Shown piece by piece: positions 15,875-24,378 of a stretch of DNA of 55,378 nt. Position 1 is the first letter of the stretch. Each line of letters begins with the position of its first letter. Under the pieces are notes generated by a model, which was given only the letters and a program-made list of their open reading frames with translations, ran no database searches and had not been told where the DNA came from. The position numbers and the translations under genes were made by a program. Where the stretch lies: positions 1 through 55,378 of the forward strand of contig NZ_LXGN01000002.1 of NCBI RefSeq assembly GCF_009372255.1. The letters are read 5' to 3'. The stretch is from Acinetobacter guerrae. Its GTDB lineage: Bacteria > Pseudomonadota > Gammaproteobacteria > Pseudomonadales > Moraxellaceae.

Positions 15875-16259
15875 ATTTGTAGCAGTACACGGGATTGAGA
15901 AAGCGAAAGAAGTTTTGGAGGGTGCGCCGCCTAGCGCTACACACTTCAATCAAAACTCACTTGGCGGACATTACGCAAAAGAAGTACTTTTCAAAATGGA
16001 TTTTCGGTGGGCTTGGTATAACAAGATTTGTCAAGCTTGGTACTACGACTTTGCAGAACACAATCATTTTGAGCTATCAGAACTCAAACAGGTGGTTGAG
16101 TCGGTTGAGATTGTTCAGCGATCAGGTGGGTTTGAATCGGTCAAGGCGGCTATTACTAACTATCGTGCTTCAGGCGATATGGTTACATTTTCGAGTCTTG
16201 AAAAAAGATTAGCAGACTACGAAATCGTTGAGTCTTACAAGGAGAATCAGCATGTTTAA
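15861..16259 (+). CDS. Hypothetical phage protein, 132 residues
   Basis: An alpha/beta product starting MNAHKFVAVHGIEKAKEVLE, rich in Trp and Tyr in its middle (FRWAWYNKICQAWYYDF) and helical at the end. No motif is recognised. It belongs to the string of small genes between the replication genes and the antiterminator, where phages often keep host-takeover factors. Confidence 0.55.
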   Translation: MNAHKFVAVHGIEKAKEVLEGAPPSATHFNQNSLGGHYAKEVLFKMDFRWAWYNKICQAWYYDFAEHNHFELSELKQVVESVEIVQRSGGFESVKAAITNYRASGDMVTFSSLEKRLADYEIVESYKENQHV

Positions 16260-16599
16260 AGTTGGGGATAAAGCTGTGTATCTCAATGAGCGATATGTTG
16301 ACAGGCTTCTAACTGTAGAAGATGTATCGCCTAAAAAGGGGTATCCAAGAAGAATTAACAATGGTGTGTTTGGGAATATTCACACAACTAGATTTGAAGT
16401 ACGCCCCGCAACCCCAGAAGAAATCGCAGCGGGACATCGACTTGAATCAAGCAACAGTCAAGCAATAAACCGTTCTTGTGTATCGGATTTATCTAAAAAC
16501 GATAAGCAAAACGATTTGTCTATCAAACAAGAGAATCAATGCGAAGTTTTGGAAATGTCTGATGTGAGTGGGGGTTGTGAGGTGATTGATGAGCAATAA
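16252..16599 (+). CDS. Hypothetical phage protein, 115 residues
   Basis: AAGGAG lies 6 bases before the chosen ATG. The first 65 residues (MFKVGDKAVYLNERYVDRLL..) form a short beta-rich domain. A hydrophilic Ser/Asn-rich tail follows. The phrase VRPATPEEIAAGHRLE resembles IRTATVAELNAKRRLT in the product of 12193-12459, so the two genes may share a domain. Confidence 0.5.
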   Translation: MFKVGDKAVYLNERYVDRLLTVEDVSPKKGYPRRINNGVFGNIHTTRFEVRPATPEEIAAGHRLESSNSQAINRSCVSDLSKNDKQNDLSIKQENQCEVLEMSDVSGGCEVIDEQ

Positions 16600-17089
16600 A
16601 CAAGAAGTCACAGAGCAAGACATACGCTTGCCGCAATTTCGAGATGCCAAGTTGGAAGATTTGGAATTTGATGCAACTGGTGAAGTTGTTCGCAAAGATC
16701 GTTTTCAAACATCAATGCGCAAACTGTATGGAAAGTTATGTGGCATTAATGGCCTTTCATCGCACGGATCTTGGACTTGTGAGCAGGTAGTTGGCGCTGT
16801 TGAGCAGTTGTTGAGATTCAAGCAATTGGTTTTAGCGCTTAACACATTACCCGAAGATGCAGAGTTTTATCACTTTGAATGCGATGTTTATGTAAAAGAT
16901 ATTGATCAAGAGCATCTGCAAATCGCAAGAAGTGAGCCCGAAGCTAGTCATCTTATCAATCACATGGTTTGCGAAGATGATAGTGCATGGGAGGAGAATT
17001 CAGCATGGCTTGGATATATAGATCATTTAATTAGCATTGATGACATGAAAAAAGAAATTGCGAATTTTGGTGAGGTGCGCAATGGATAA
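16589..17089 (+). CDS. Hypothetical phage protein, 166 residues
   Basis: Acidic protein starting MSNKQEVTEQDIRLPQF. The middle contains short helices and a strand region (EDAEFYHFECDVYVKDID), with no recognised motif. It overlaps the previous gene by 11 bp and the following gene by 8 bp. The function is unknown. Confidence 0.5.
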   Translation: MSNKQEVTEQDIRLPQFRDAKLEDLEFDATGEVVRKDRFQTSMRKLYGKLCGINGLSSHGSWTCEQVVGAVEQLLRFKQLVLALNTLPEDAEFYHFECDVYVKDIDQEHLQIARSEPEASHLINHMVCEDDSAWEENSAWLGYIDHLISIDDMKKEIANFGEVRNG

Positions 17090-17339
17090 GGTCAGAGAAG
17101 AATTTGAAAAGTGGATATTACGAAAGTTTCATAATCGTAATTATTTGAACAAAGACAAAGATGGCTTTTATACAAATTTGCTTACTGCGGGTGCGTGGGC
17201 ATCGTGGCAAGAAAAGCAAAAACGGGTTGGTGAGTTAGAACAGCGCCTACACAACATCTATATGAATGCAGAGTCGAATTGCTGCGATTCATGTAAATAC
17301 GCTGAATCTGAGGCTATTTCAGCAGGTTGTGGGTTTTAA
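17082..17339 (+). CDS. Hypothetical protein with clustered cysteines
   Basis: The 85-residue product starts MDKVREEFEKWILRKF and ends with NCCDSCKYAESEAISAGCGF, where C-C-x-x-C and a further Cys could form a zinc site. It lies 8 bp inside the preceding gene. The N-terminal half is like many phage proteins that begin with an FEKW helix. The function is unknown. Confidence 0.5.
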   Translation: MDKVREEFEKWILRKFHNRNYLNKDKDGFYTNLLTAGAWASWQEKQKRVGELEQRLHNIYMNAESNCCDSCKYAESEAISAGCGF

Positions 17340-17363
17340 AAATCAATTCAAAGAGAGTGGTGT

Positions 17364-17765
17364 ATGACTTCAATAAGCCTTGCTGAATACCGCACTAAAT
17401 TTCCTATCAAGAAAGGTAAGAAACGCCGTTCAGTCAAAAGCCAAAGAGTACAAAGCGAAGGCGAAGTCACACTGGCAAGGCACCTAAAGGCTTTAAAGAT
17501 TGGGTTTGAACAAGAATTCAAGTTTCATCCAGAACGTAAGTGGCGGGCTGATTTCTTGATCAGTAACACGAATATTTTGATTGAGGTGGAAGGCGGGATT
17601 TGGAGTGGTGGAAGGCATACAAGAGCAAAAGGTTATCTGGGGGATATGGAAAAATATAACGCGGCAGCGGTGATGGGTTTTAAGGTTTTACGGTTCGATA
17701 CACAGCAAGTGAAAAGCGGTTTGGCGATAAAGCAGATTGAAGATTTGGTGAGAGGTGGTTTGTGA
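17364..17765 (+). CDS. DUF559/VSR-like PD-(D/E)XK endonuclease
   Basis: The 133-residue product carries a nuclease core: E34 in a leading helix, D63 in WRADFLI and E74-V-E76-G in ILIEVEGGIW, followed by GRHTRAKGY. This is the very-short-patch-repair/DUF559 pattern with an intact acidic triad. Its position just before the antiterminator is where lambdoid phages often carry a Holliday-junction resolvase, so it may serve that purpose. A second, related gene lies at 19772-20200. Confidence 0.7.
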   Translation: MTSISLAEYRTKFPIKKGKKRRSVKSQRVQSEGEVTLARHLKALKIGFEQEFKFHPERKWRADFLISNTNILIEVEGGIWSGGRHTRAKGYLGDMEKYNAAAVMGFKVLRFDTQQVKSGLAIKQIEDLVRGGL

Positions 17766-18253
17766 TGAATGCAGCGGTGACAATAATGCAGGCGACGGAT
17801 TGGTCCAAATATAGTTTTGAAGGGTGGTGTCGCCAGCTTGGGGCTTGGATCAATGGCGACAATGAAACAATGGTAATGGTTGTGAAAACTATGCCAACCA
17901 AACGCATTACACAAAAGCAGCGTGAGCGATTGCTTGCAATGTACATGGCAGATGAAGAGTTAAAAGATCGCTTATGCGTACAACGCAAAGGTACGTGCTG
18001 CGAGTTGAGTGACAACGAGGCGCGGGCAATACAGCGTTTAATTATGGATATTCAGCTTGTTGAGGATGAGATTTTACAAGATTGGGTATCATCGATTTGG
18101 TCACACCACGTAATGGGTAATTCCTTGCGTGATATTGCCAAAAGCAATGACACATCAGTAAATCAAATCAGACAAGATTTAAAGTGCGGTTTGGCTTATA
18201 TCAAAAGTCGGCATTCTCATTTTTCATTTGAAACTTTTGAAAAAACTGCTTGA
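17765..18253 (+). CDS. Q-like late antiterminator
   Basis: The motif SFEGWCRQLGAWI near residue 18 is typical of the Phage_antitermQ family. The C-terminal half has a helix-turn-helix (GNSLRDIAKSNDTSVNQIRQ). The protein would load onto RNA polymerase at the late promoter at 18250-18278 and allow it to pass the downstream terminators. The ATG lies one codon after an upstream in-frame ATG and overlaps the nuclease gene stop. Confidence 0.78.
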   Translation: MNAAVTIMQATDWSKYSFEGWCRQLGAWINGDNETMVMVVKTMPTKRITQKQRERLLAMYMADEELKDRLCVQRKGTCCELSDNEARAIQRLIMDIQLVEDEILQDWVSSIWSHHVMGNSLRDIAKSNDTSVNQIRQDLKCGLAYIKSRHSHFSFETFEKTA

Positions 18254-18278
18254 GTGTGCGCACGGGGTATGGCATATT
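18250..18278 (+). promoter_or_regulatory. Candidate late promoter (pR'-like)
   Basis: TTGAGT and CATATT are separated by 17 bases, right after the Q stop codon. The hairpin at 18319-18342 lies about 40 bases downstream of the expected start, which copies the lambda pR'/tR' arrangement. Confidence 0.55.
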
Positions 18279-18318
18279 TGTGATAAGTTGGCGATTTTGT
18301 ATTTAAACGCCTTTATAA

Positions 18319-18342
18319 AACCTCGCATAGCGGGGTTTTTTA
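18319..18342 (+). terminator. Early terminator in the late leader
   Basis: CCTCGC, a 4-base loop and GCGGGG are followed by six T. It would stop late transcription unless Q is loaded. Confidence 0.75.
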
Positions 18343-18742
18343 ATGCCTGAAGTTTTATAAAGGTGCTTGTGACGTGCACAAGTAATATGATTGGGGGATT
18401 GCTCATGCCAGCATATGCATAGGGGTAGTACGCCACCCGAACCAAGGGCGATTTTGATTTGTGACGTTTACCAGAATAATGGCGAACTAAAAGCGCAAAC
18501 GGTGGGATGCAGAAACCAGCCGTATAAATCGGTTTGAATCCAATGTGATTTCGTCACACATTGAGTTAGCCTTAGAGCCTAAAATTGTGGGTGGCACCCC
18601 GACCAATGAAATTGAAAGACACAGAACAGTTCAATAGCTAACTTTGATATGTTTGTCGTGTTGAGTAGCGGTAGATCAGTTGCCGAGCTGATCAATATCG
18701 TAATCTAAGGCAAGGATATGGCAGATCACCATATCCTTTTTA
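18343..18742 (+). ncRNA. Hairpin-rich leader region, candidate structured RNA
   Basis: No coding frame fits this 400-bp stretch. It contains several self-complementary words: CTTGTG/CACAAG near 18365-18382, GGGT/ACCC near 18422-18437, AATGTG/CACATT near 18541-18562 and GATCAG/CTGATC near 18674-18694. It ends in a strong stem, GGATATGG/CCATATCC, followed by T at 18713-18740. It may be an RNA processed from the late leader, a cos or pac region, or both. No known RNA family was identified. Confidence 0.35.
18713..18741 (+). terminator. Terminator at the end of the leader
   Basis: A perfect 8-bp stem (GGATATGG/CCATATCC) with a short loop is followed by five T. A further GC-rich hairpin (CCCCGC/GCGGGG with T-rich tail) lies at 18783-18820. 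Confidence 0.7.
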
Positions 18743-18920
18743 TGTCATTTTTAATCTTGCCGAACGGATTACGGCACATAAAACCCCGCTAAATATCGAT
18801 TATTGGCGGGGATTTCTCTTTTATAAACAATGATAAATAATTTTATAACCATTTTATGTTTCATTCTTTTTTATTGATAAAATAAAAATTAAACATCGAA
18901 AGTTATCCGAAGAAACAATT

Positions 18921-19679
18921 ATGGAAAATGGCATTTGCAAATTATGTGATCTGGAAAAAGAATTAACGCGTTCTCATGTTATTGGTCGAGCAGTTTTTAA
19001 AAAGGCCTTAAATGGTTCAAATCATGCTTTAAGATTTGATAAACAGCATAAGAAAGTTGTTAAGGATCAGGATCAGTGGGCCACATATATGTTATGTAGG
19101 GAATGTGAACATAAATTAAATGAGAAATATGAAAACTATTCTTTAAATGTTTTAAGAAATAGAATGAAATCAGTAAAACATAAAAAGAGAGATTATCATT
19201 ATGAAATTCAAGGTGTTGATCAAAAAAAGCTCATTTTGTATTTGTTGTCTATTATGTGGAGAGGAATAGAATCTAACCATGAAATTTTTAAGAAATTAAA
19301 AATTTTTGACGAATCTCCCATAGCCAAAAAATTTTTAAAAGAAAGTGTTAAGAACGAGCGGGTTTTTTTAACAGAATGTTTTGATCTCAGAATTTCAAAA
19401 TTAGTGAGTTTGATTGTTCCATTGAATGAGATGGAGCTAGATTTTATAACAGATATTTATTGTAATATTGATGAAAAGCATCGAATTCGTTTTTTTACCA
19501 TTTTTGAGGGATACTGTTTTGAATTTTTTTTCTTAACAGACAAATCACAATTTCTTACAGGTTTAGGCGTACTTAAGAAAAATAAAAGCATTCTTAAAAT
19601 CCCATATATTGATATTTTTTCCATTCCTGAATTTCAAAAGAGCCTTTCAGAAATGATTGAGAGTCAAAAGCAACATTAA
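18921..19679 (+). CDS. Moron protein with HNH-like zinc site
   Basis: The 252-residue product has C6-x-x-C9, then LTRSHVIGR with His at 19, and C59-x-x-C62 followed by LN and a conserved acidic helix. This is the layout of zinc-bound HNH-type folds seen in some defence proteins. The rest is helical and hydrophobic with no recognised domain. The gene is much more AT-rich than its neighbours and stands alone between two hairpins, so it looks like an acquired moron. Superinfection exclusion is a guess. Confidence 0.55.
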   Translation: MENGICKLCDLEKELTRSHVIGRAVFKKALNGSNHALRFDKQHKKVVKDQDQWATYMLCRECEHKLNEKYENYSLNVLRNRMKSVKHKKRDYHYEIQGVDQKKLILYLLSIMWRGIESNHEIFKKLKIFDESPIAKKFLKESVKNERVFLTECFDLRISKLVSLIVPLNEMELDFITDIYCNIDEKHRIRFFTIFEGYCFEFFFLTDKSQFLTGLGVLKKNKSILKIPYIDIFSIPEFQKSLSEMIESQKQH

Positions 19680-19735
19680 GTTGGTAATGTGTTGAAAGCG
19701 TTATAGAACTATTTTTTACTTAAGCTATGCATTAC

Positions 19736-19763
19736 AAAGTCCCAATTAGGGACTTTTTTAATG
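19736..19763 (+). terminator. Terminator after the moron gene
   Basis: GTCCC, a 5-base loop and GGGAC are followed by six T, just before the next gene start. Confidence 0.75.
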
Positions 19764-19771
19764 GTTGAAAT

Positions 19772-20200
19772 ATGGACAATAGAGAATACTTTTGGCTTAC
19801 ACGGAAAAAAGAACCTAAAACAAAACCAAGAACCAAACCTTTACCTAAGGCTAAACAAAATTATCTCGAAGCAGAAGAAACCCTATTCCAAGAATTAGAA
19901 GAGAATCTTATTGGTTATCGCCGTAAGTTTAAATTTGAATCTACAAAAAATTGGCGCTTTGATTTTTATATTGTGCGGTTAAATCTTCTCATTGAAATTG
20001 CGGGTAGCTCTTGGGCTGTAGGTCGTGGTGGTAAGAAGATAGCTAATGCATTCAGCAAATATGATTTGGCTGAAGATATGGGTTACAGACTTGAGCATTT
20101 TCACCCTGATTCAATATTGTCAGGTTATGTCATCAACTGGATTAAAAGCGAATTAGCGAGACTTGAAGATGGACCAATACAGACCATTCCCCCAGACTGA
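19772..20200 (+). CDS. DUF559/VSR-like protein with altered active site
   Basis: The 142-residue product resembles the nuclease at 17364-17765 over the core: FKFESTKNWRFDFYI with D64, then LLIEIAGSSW with E75. The third acidic position (E-x-E or E-x-D in the family) is Ala77 here, so catalysis is doubtful. A basic N-terminal tail (KKEPKTKPRTKPLPKAK) could bind nucleic acid. It overlaps the metallopeptidase gene by 32 bp. It may be a DNA-binding derivative near the packaging genes. Confidence 0.6.
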   Translation: MDNREYFWLTRKKEPKTKPRTKPLPKAKQNYLEAEETLFQELEENLIGYRRKFKFESTKNWRFDFYIVRLNLLIEIAGSSWAVGRGGKKIANAFSKYDLAEDMGYRLEHFHPDSILSGYVINWIKSELARLEDGPIQTIPPD

Positions 20201-20810
20201 CTTTATTGACCAAGCCGAGGAAGAGGAAGCGATACGCATAATCGCTGCGCCAGAATTAAAAGTTTGGGTAATCGCCAATTTCTTAACTTTAGGTGGTGAT
20301 CTCCATAATCCTGATCATGACCACATTGCTGAGCTGTTACACGACGATGAAACCTTCCTTGCATTCGCATGGGCATCATCGGCATTCAAAAGTAAACAGG
20401 CTATGGTTTTGGGTCAATGTGAAAAGGTAATGTTTAATCAGGGTGGTTGGAAGAAGGCTCGACAAGAACAACAGATGCGTGACTGGTTTGGTTTTGTGCC
20501 TGTTTATCTAATCACGATTGATGCTAGCTTTTGTGAACAAGCGAGCGATCGTGAGTTTTGTGCCCTGATAGAACACGAGCTTTATCACATCGGCGTAATG
20601 CGTGATGAAGATGGTGAGCCGCTATACAGTGATATGACCGGGTTACCAAAGCATTATCTTGCTGGCCATGACGTTGAGGAATTTGTAGGAGTGGTCAAAC
20701 GATGGGGCGCAAGTGACAGCGTTAAGCGTCTGGTCGAAGTCGCAAAGCAAGCGCCGTTTGTATCAGAAAAGAATATAGCTGCGTGCTGCGGGACGTGTTT
20801 GATTAAGTAG
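20169..20810 (+). CDS. Putative phage metallopeptidase
   Basis: The 213-residue product contains HELYH at residues 136-140, the zincin HExxH site, inside CALIEHELYHIGVMRDEDGE. A later His in YLAGHDVEEF may be the third ligand. This matches phage proteins of the putative metallopeptidase family often encoded just before terminase. The substrate is unknown. The start used is the ATG two codons after a TTG. A Cys-rich tail (AACCGTC) closes the protein. Confidence 0.7.
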   Translation: MDQYRPFPQTDFIDQAEEEEAIRIIAAPELKVWVIANFLTLGGDLHNPDHDHIAELLHDDETFLAFAWASSAFKSKQAMVLGQCEKVMFNQGGWKKARQEQQMRDWFGFVPVYLITIDASFCEQASDREFCALIEHELYHIGVMRDEDGEPLYSDMTGLPKHYLAGHDVEEFVGVVKRWGASDSVKRLVEVAKQAPFVSEKNIAACCGTCLIK

Positions 20811-20869
20811 AGCCTAAAGGCTCTTTTTTTTGCCCAGTTAGGTGGACGTAGGTGGACAAATGGTGATTT

Positions 20870-21337
20870 ATGGCAGTTCTAAAAAAAGAGATAAAACTCT
20901 TTATAGTTCGGTCACTTGCTGTATTTAACACACCGTCAGAAACAGTGGAGCTCGTCCACCAAGAATACGGCATTAAAGTTACAAAACAGCAATGTGAAAA
21001 ATACGACCCGACAAAACGCTCAGGTGAGAACTTGAGCGAAGAATTAAGAATTGATTTTGAAAAGACTCGTGACATGTTTTTGGGTAAACCTGAGAACATT
21101 CCCATTGCTAATCTGTCTGTCCGTTTGCAGCGTTATGAGAGCCAATATCAAAAGCACAGTAAAAATCGTGTAGCCGCAATGAATATCCTCAAACAAGCGG
21201 CGGAGGATGTGGGTGGGAAGTACACAAACAAAACCGAAGTAACAGGTAAAGATGGTGCACCATTGCAAACGACCGTGGTTCAAGCCACTCAAGAACAGGT
21301 TGAGGCTGCTGTAAGGAAAGCACAAGAGGAATACTGA
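20870..21337 (+). CDS. Terminase small subunit-like protein (DUF2280)
   Basis: The 155-residue product has a helix-turn-helix N-terminus (TPSETVELVHQEYGIKVTKQ) and a helical body, and it matches the DUF2280 pattern found directly before large terminase genes. It probably recognises the packaging site. It ends one base inside the large-subunit start. Confidence 0.75.
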   Translation: MAVLKKEIKLFIVRSLAVFNTPSETVELVHQEYGIKVTKQQCEKYDPTKRSGENLSEELRIDFEKTRDMFLGKPENIPIANLSVRLQRYESQYQKHSKNRVAAMNILKQAAEDVGGKYTNKTEVTGKDGAPLQTTVVQATQEQVEAAVRKAQEEY

Positions 21338-22875
21338 TGGATGTTCAAACGCACGTAGAAAAAGAGATGTGCGAGGACGATCATTTATTCTTTACTCGTC
21401 GCTTCTTTAAACCCCGAATGGGTTTTAAGTTTATGGTTAATTGGCATCATGTGTATGTGGCATGGCTAATTGATGAAGTAGTAAAAGGCAATATCGCCAA
21501 TTTAGTTATTAACGTCCCACCTGGTGCGGGTAAAACTGAATTAACAACAAATTTGATTTCAAGAGGAATTGGGCTTAACCCGCGCTCAAGATTTTTGTAT
21601 TTGTCTTACTCACAATCACTGGTTGAGGATGTATCTGCGACAGCGCGAAATATCGTAAAGTCTGATGAATTTCAGCAAATGTGGTCTACGTCTATCTCCA
21701 CTAGCACTGATGCAAAGGCGAGTTGGAAAACTACAGTTGATGGATACGAGGCGGGGCATATCTATGCTGCATCAATGGGTGGGCAGGTTACTGGTCGCCG
21801 TGCAGGTACGTTGGCAGATAGTGGATTCACGGGATGCATCATTCTGGATGATCCACTTAAACCAGAGGATGCTTTTAGTAAACCTGCCAGAGATAAAGCT
21901 AATCGTAAAATTCTAAACACGGTCAATTCACGTAAAGCCAAATCTGACACACCTATCATCATGATTATGCAACGGCTTCACTCGGAAGATCCGACTAACT
22001 TTGTGATGTCAGGTAATGTGCCGGGTGAATGGGAGCAAGTTTCTATTCCCGCTTTGATTGATGATGATTACATTGCAACATTGCCTGAGCATATTCAAAA
22101 ACTTGTGCCAATGGGTGTAGAACGCGATGATAAAGGTCGTCAAAGCTATTGGCCACATAAAGAATCCTTGCTTTCCCTTTTGCAACTGGAAAAAGGCGGT
22201 AAGGATAAAAGTGGAGCCGTGGTATCTCGCTATACATTCAGTAGTCAATATCAACAAAAACCTAAGAAATTGGGCGGCGATCTAATAAAAGCCGAATGGT
22301 TTGGTTATTACGATGAATTGCCACCACTTCAATGGCGTGCAATCTATGTTGATACGGCTCAAAAAATTAAAGAGCATAATGACTTTACTGTGTTTTTATT
22401 AGTTGGTCTTGGTGTTGATGGAAAACTCTATTTAATTGATTTGTTGCGTGGGAAATGGGAAGCACCCGAAATGAATCGGCAGGCAAAAGAATTCATCGAT
22501 AAGCATAAAGACTACACTTATGAAACTCGTCCGATCCGTTGGATGAAGGTGGAAGATAAAGCTCATGGTACTCAGCTAATCCAAAATCTTGGTACTTATG
22601 CAGGTGTTCCAGTTATTCCAGTTCAGCGCGGTACAGATAAATTGACTCGATTTATGGATGTGCAGGTTCCGCTTGAAAATGACTATGAAAATAAGCCTGA
22701 AGATCGCTTTGTCATGCTACCAATGAATGCATCTTGGGTATCCAAGTTCACAGAAGAATGTGAAGAATTCACTGCAGCTATGACACATGACCACGATGAC
22801 CAGGTTGACACTTTAATTGATGCGATTGAAGAAGCAACGGTCATGCAGAACTATCAGGAACCAATGACAGGTTAA
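21337..22875 (+). CDS. Terminase large subunit
   Basis: The packaging motor ATPase and nuclease has Walker A PPGAGKT at residues 61-67, Walker B in CIILDDP, and a C-terminal RNase H-like nuclease with Asp in IYVDTAQ and a later DHDDQVDTLIDAIEEA. The length (512 residues) is usual for this type, in which an N-terminal Terminase_6 ATPase is joined to the nuclease. It overlaps the small subunit gene by 1 bp and is followed by the portal gene. Confidence 0.92.
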   Translation: MDVQTHVEKEMCEDDHLFFTRRFFKPRMGFKFMVNWHHVYVAWLIDEVVKGNIANLVINVPPGAGKTELTTNLISRGIGLNPRSRFLYLSYSQSLVEDVSATARNIVKSDEFQQMWSTSISTSTDAKASWKTTVDGYEAGHIYAASMGGQVTGRRAGTLADSGFTGCIILDDPLKPEDAFSKPARDKANRKILNTVNSRKAKSDTPIIMIMQRLHSEDPTNFVMSGNVPGEWEQVSIPALIDDDYIATLPEHIQKLVPMGVERDDKGRQSYWPHKESLLSLLQLEKGGKDKSGAVVSRYTFSSQYQQKPKKLGGDLIKAEWFGYYDELPPLQWRAIYVDTAQKIKEHNDFTVFLLVGLGVDGKLYLIDLLRGKWEAPEMNRQAKEFIDKHKDYTYETRPIRWMKVEDKAHGTQLIQNLGTYAGVPVIPVQRGTDKLTRFMDVQVPLENDYENKPEDRFVMLPMNASWVSKFTEECEEFTAAMTHDHDDQVDTLIDAIEEATVMQNYQEPMTG

Positions 22876-22878
22876 ATT

Positions 22879-24378
22879 ATGGCTAAGAAAGATAAAGTTA
22901 AGGATACAAATAACCCCCAATTAACAGGGGGTTATTTGTATTCACAACAAGCTGAAATGGCGTTCATGAATTTCTTAACCAAAATGCCAGATATGGATGA
23001 GGTTTTAAGAAAGGCAGGTGTAACTCGTCATCGTCTAAATGTTTTAATGTATGACGATGAAATTTATCAATGTGTAGAAAAGCGCCAAGATAAACTTGAA
23101 TCAGCCCCTATTAAGCTTGAACCGAGTGAGGGCTTGCCAGCGCAAATTTTGAAAAGTGAGTTAAAGAAGTGGTGGTCTGAATTGAGTCTAGGGACTCAGG
23201 ATGCACGCTGGTATGGTTATTCGGTACTGGAGGCTGTATACACCAAACCCGAGCAACCCGCACTATTTATTGAGGGTCCTAACATCACTCCATTTATTGG
23301 TTGGCAATGGATTGGGAAAAAACCGATGCAATGGTTCGAGCCAAAAAATGATGGTCGATTGATGTTGCTTCAAATGTACAACAATCAGCATCGTGATGTG
23401 GAATGCGATCAGCAATTTAAGCACTTTTTAACCCAATGCAAGCCAAGTTATGAAAACCCTTACGGTGAGGCTTTATTTAGTCGACTTTATTGGTTGTGGT
23501 TCTTTAAAAATGGTACGACCAAGTTTTGGGCTAAGTTTGTTGAGCGTTTTGGAAATCCTTTATTGAAAGGGAAATCTAAAAATGTAGAAGCTATGCTTAA
23601 AGCACTTTTGAATGCTCACGCAAGTTCTGTTCTATCACTCAATCAAGATGAAGATGTGGATATTATTACCGCATCATCAAACGGAAATGGTGGATCAGCT
23701 GCGTTTGAATCTTTTGACAAGAAGATCGAGAGAAGTATCCAAAAGGTCGTTTTAGGGCAAACCCTTACCAGTGGTACCGATAATTCAGGAAGCCGCGCCT
23801 TAGGTGAGGTTCATCTTGAAGTGCAGAATAACAAGATTGATGCTGACATTCGGATGATTACTTCAACTTTTCAGGCCATTATTGATGCTTTATGTGCCCT
23901 GAATGGTTGGGAGCGACACATCATTACCATAGGTGATGAACAATCGCTAAATGCAGCAAAAGCCGATCGTGATGTCAAACTTAAAAATGCAGGCGCAAAC
24001 TTAACATCTCAATATTTTCAGCGTGAGTATGGGTTGCAAGATGGGGATGTAGCAAACGCAACAACCCAGAAATCACTTCCAGATGTTCAGTTTAAAGCCT
24101 TACCGCGCCATGCATTCTCTTTTGCGGCAGATGTTAAACGGCTGAGCGCAGAACAGCAGGAAGTTGAGGAGTTGACAGATGGTCAGCGATTGATTGATTT
24201 GCTGGATCAAAAGCAAGTGAATGAGTTGGTTCAGTCTAGTGAAACGCTAGAGATTTTGGCGTTCAACTTGATGCAACTTATGCCAGGTGCAAGTCAGACA
24301 CAGTTCAGCATTAACCTTGATCGAGCTTTGTATGCGGCTGATGTGCTGGGGTACGCCACAGCAAGTGAGGATAAATGA
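22879..24378 (+). CDS. Portal protein (DUF935, Mu-like)
   Basis: The 499-residue product matches the DUF935 portal pattern, with WYGYSVLE, GWQWIGKKPMQWF and RFGNPLLKGKSKN-type segments. Portal rings join head and tail and admit DNA. It follows terminase after 3 bp and precedes the Mu F-like gene with a 4-bp overlap, the normal order for Mu-like head modules. Confidence 0.88.
   Translation: MAKKDKVKDTNNPQLTGGYLYSQQAEMAFMNFLTKMPDMDEVLRKAGVTRHRLNVLMYDDEIYQCVEKRQDKLESAPIKLEPSEGLPAQILKSELKKWWSELSLGTQDARWYGYSVLEAVYTKPEQPALFIEGPNITPFIGWQWIGKKPMQWFEPKNDGRLMLLQMYNNQHRDVECDQQFKHFLTQCKPSYENPYGEALFSRLYWLWFFKNGTTKFWAKFVERFGNPLLKGKSKNVEAMLKALLNAHASSVLSLNQDEDVDIITASSNGNGGSAAFESFDKKIERSIQKVVLGQTLTSGTDNSGSRALGEVHLEVQNNKIDADIRMITSTFQAIIDALCALNGWERHIITIGDEQSLNAAKADRDVKLKNAGANLTSQYFQREYGLQDGDVANATTQKSLPDVQFKALPRHAFSFAADVKRLSAEQQEVEELTDGQRLIDLLDQKQVNELVQSSETLEILAFNLMQLMPGASQTQFSINLDRALYAADVLGYATASEDK

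Noticed and set aside
18343..18742. A tRNA in the late leader
   Set aside because: A T-arm-like word (GGTTTGAATCC near 18531) is present, but no acceptor stem or anticodon arm could be folded around it.
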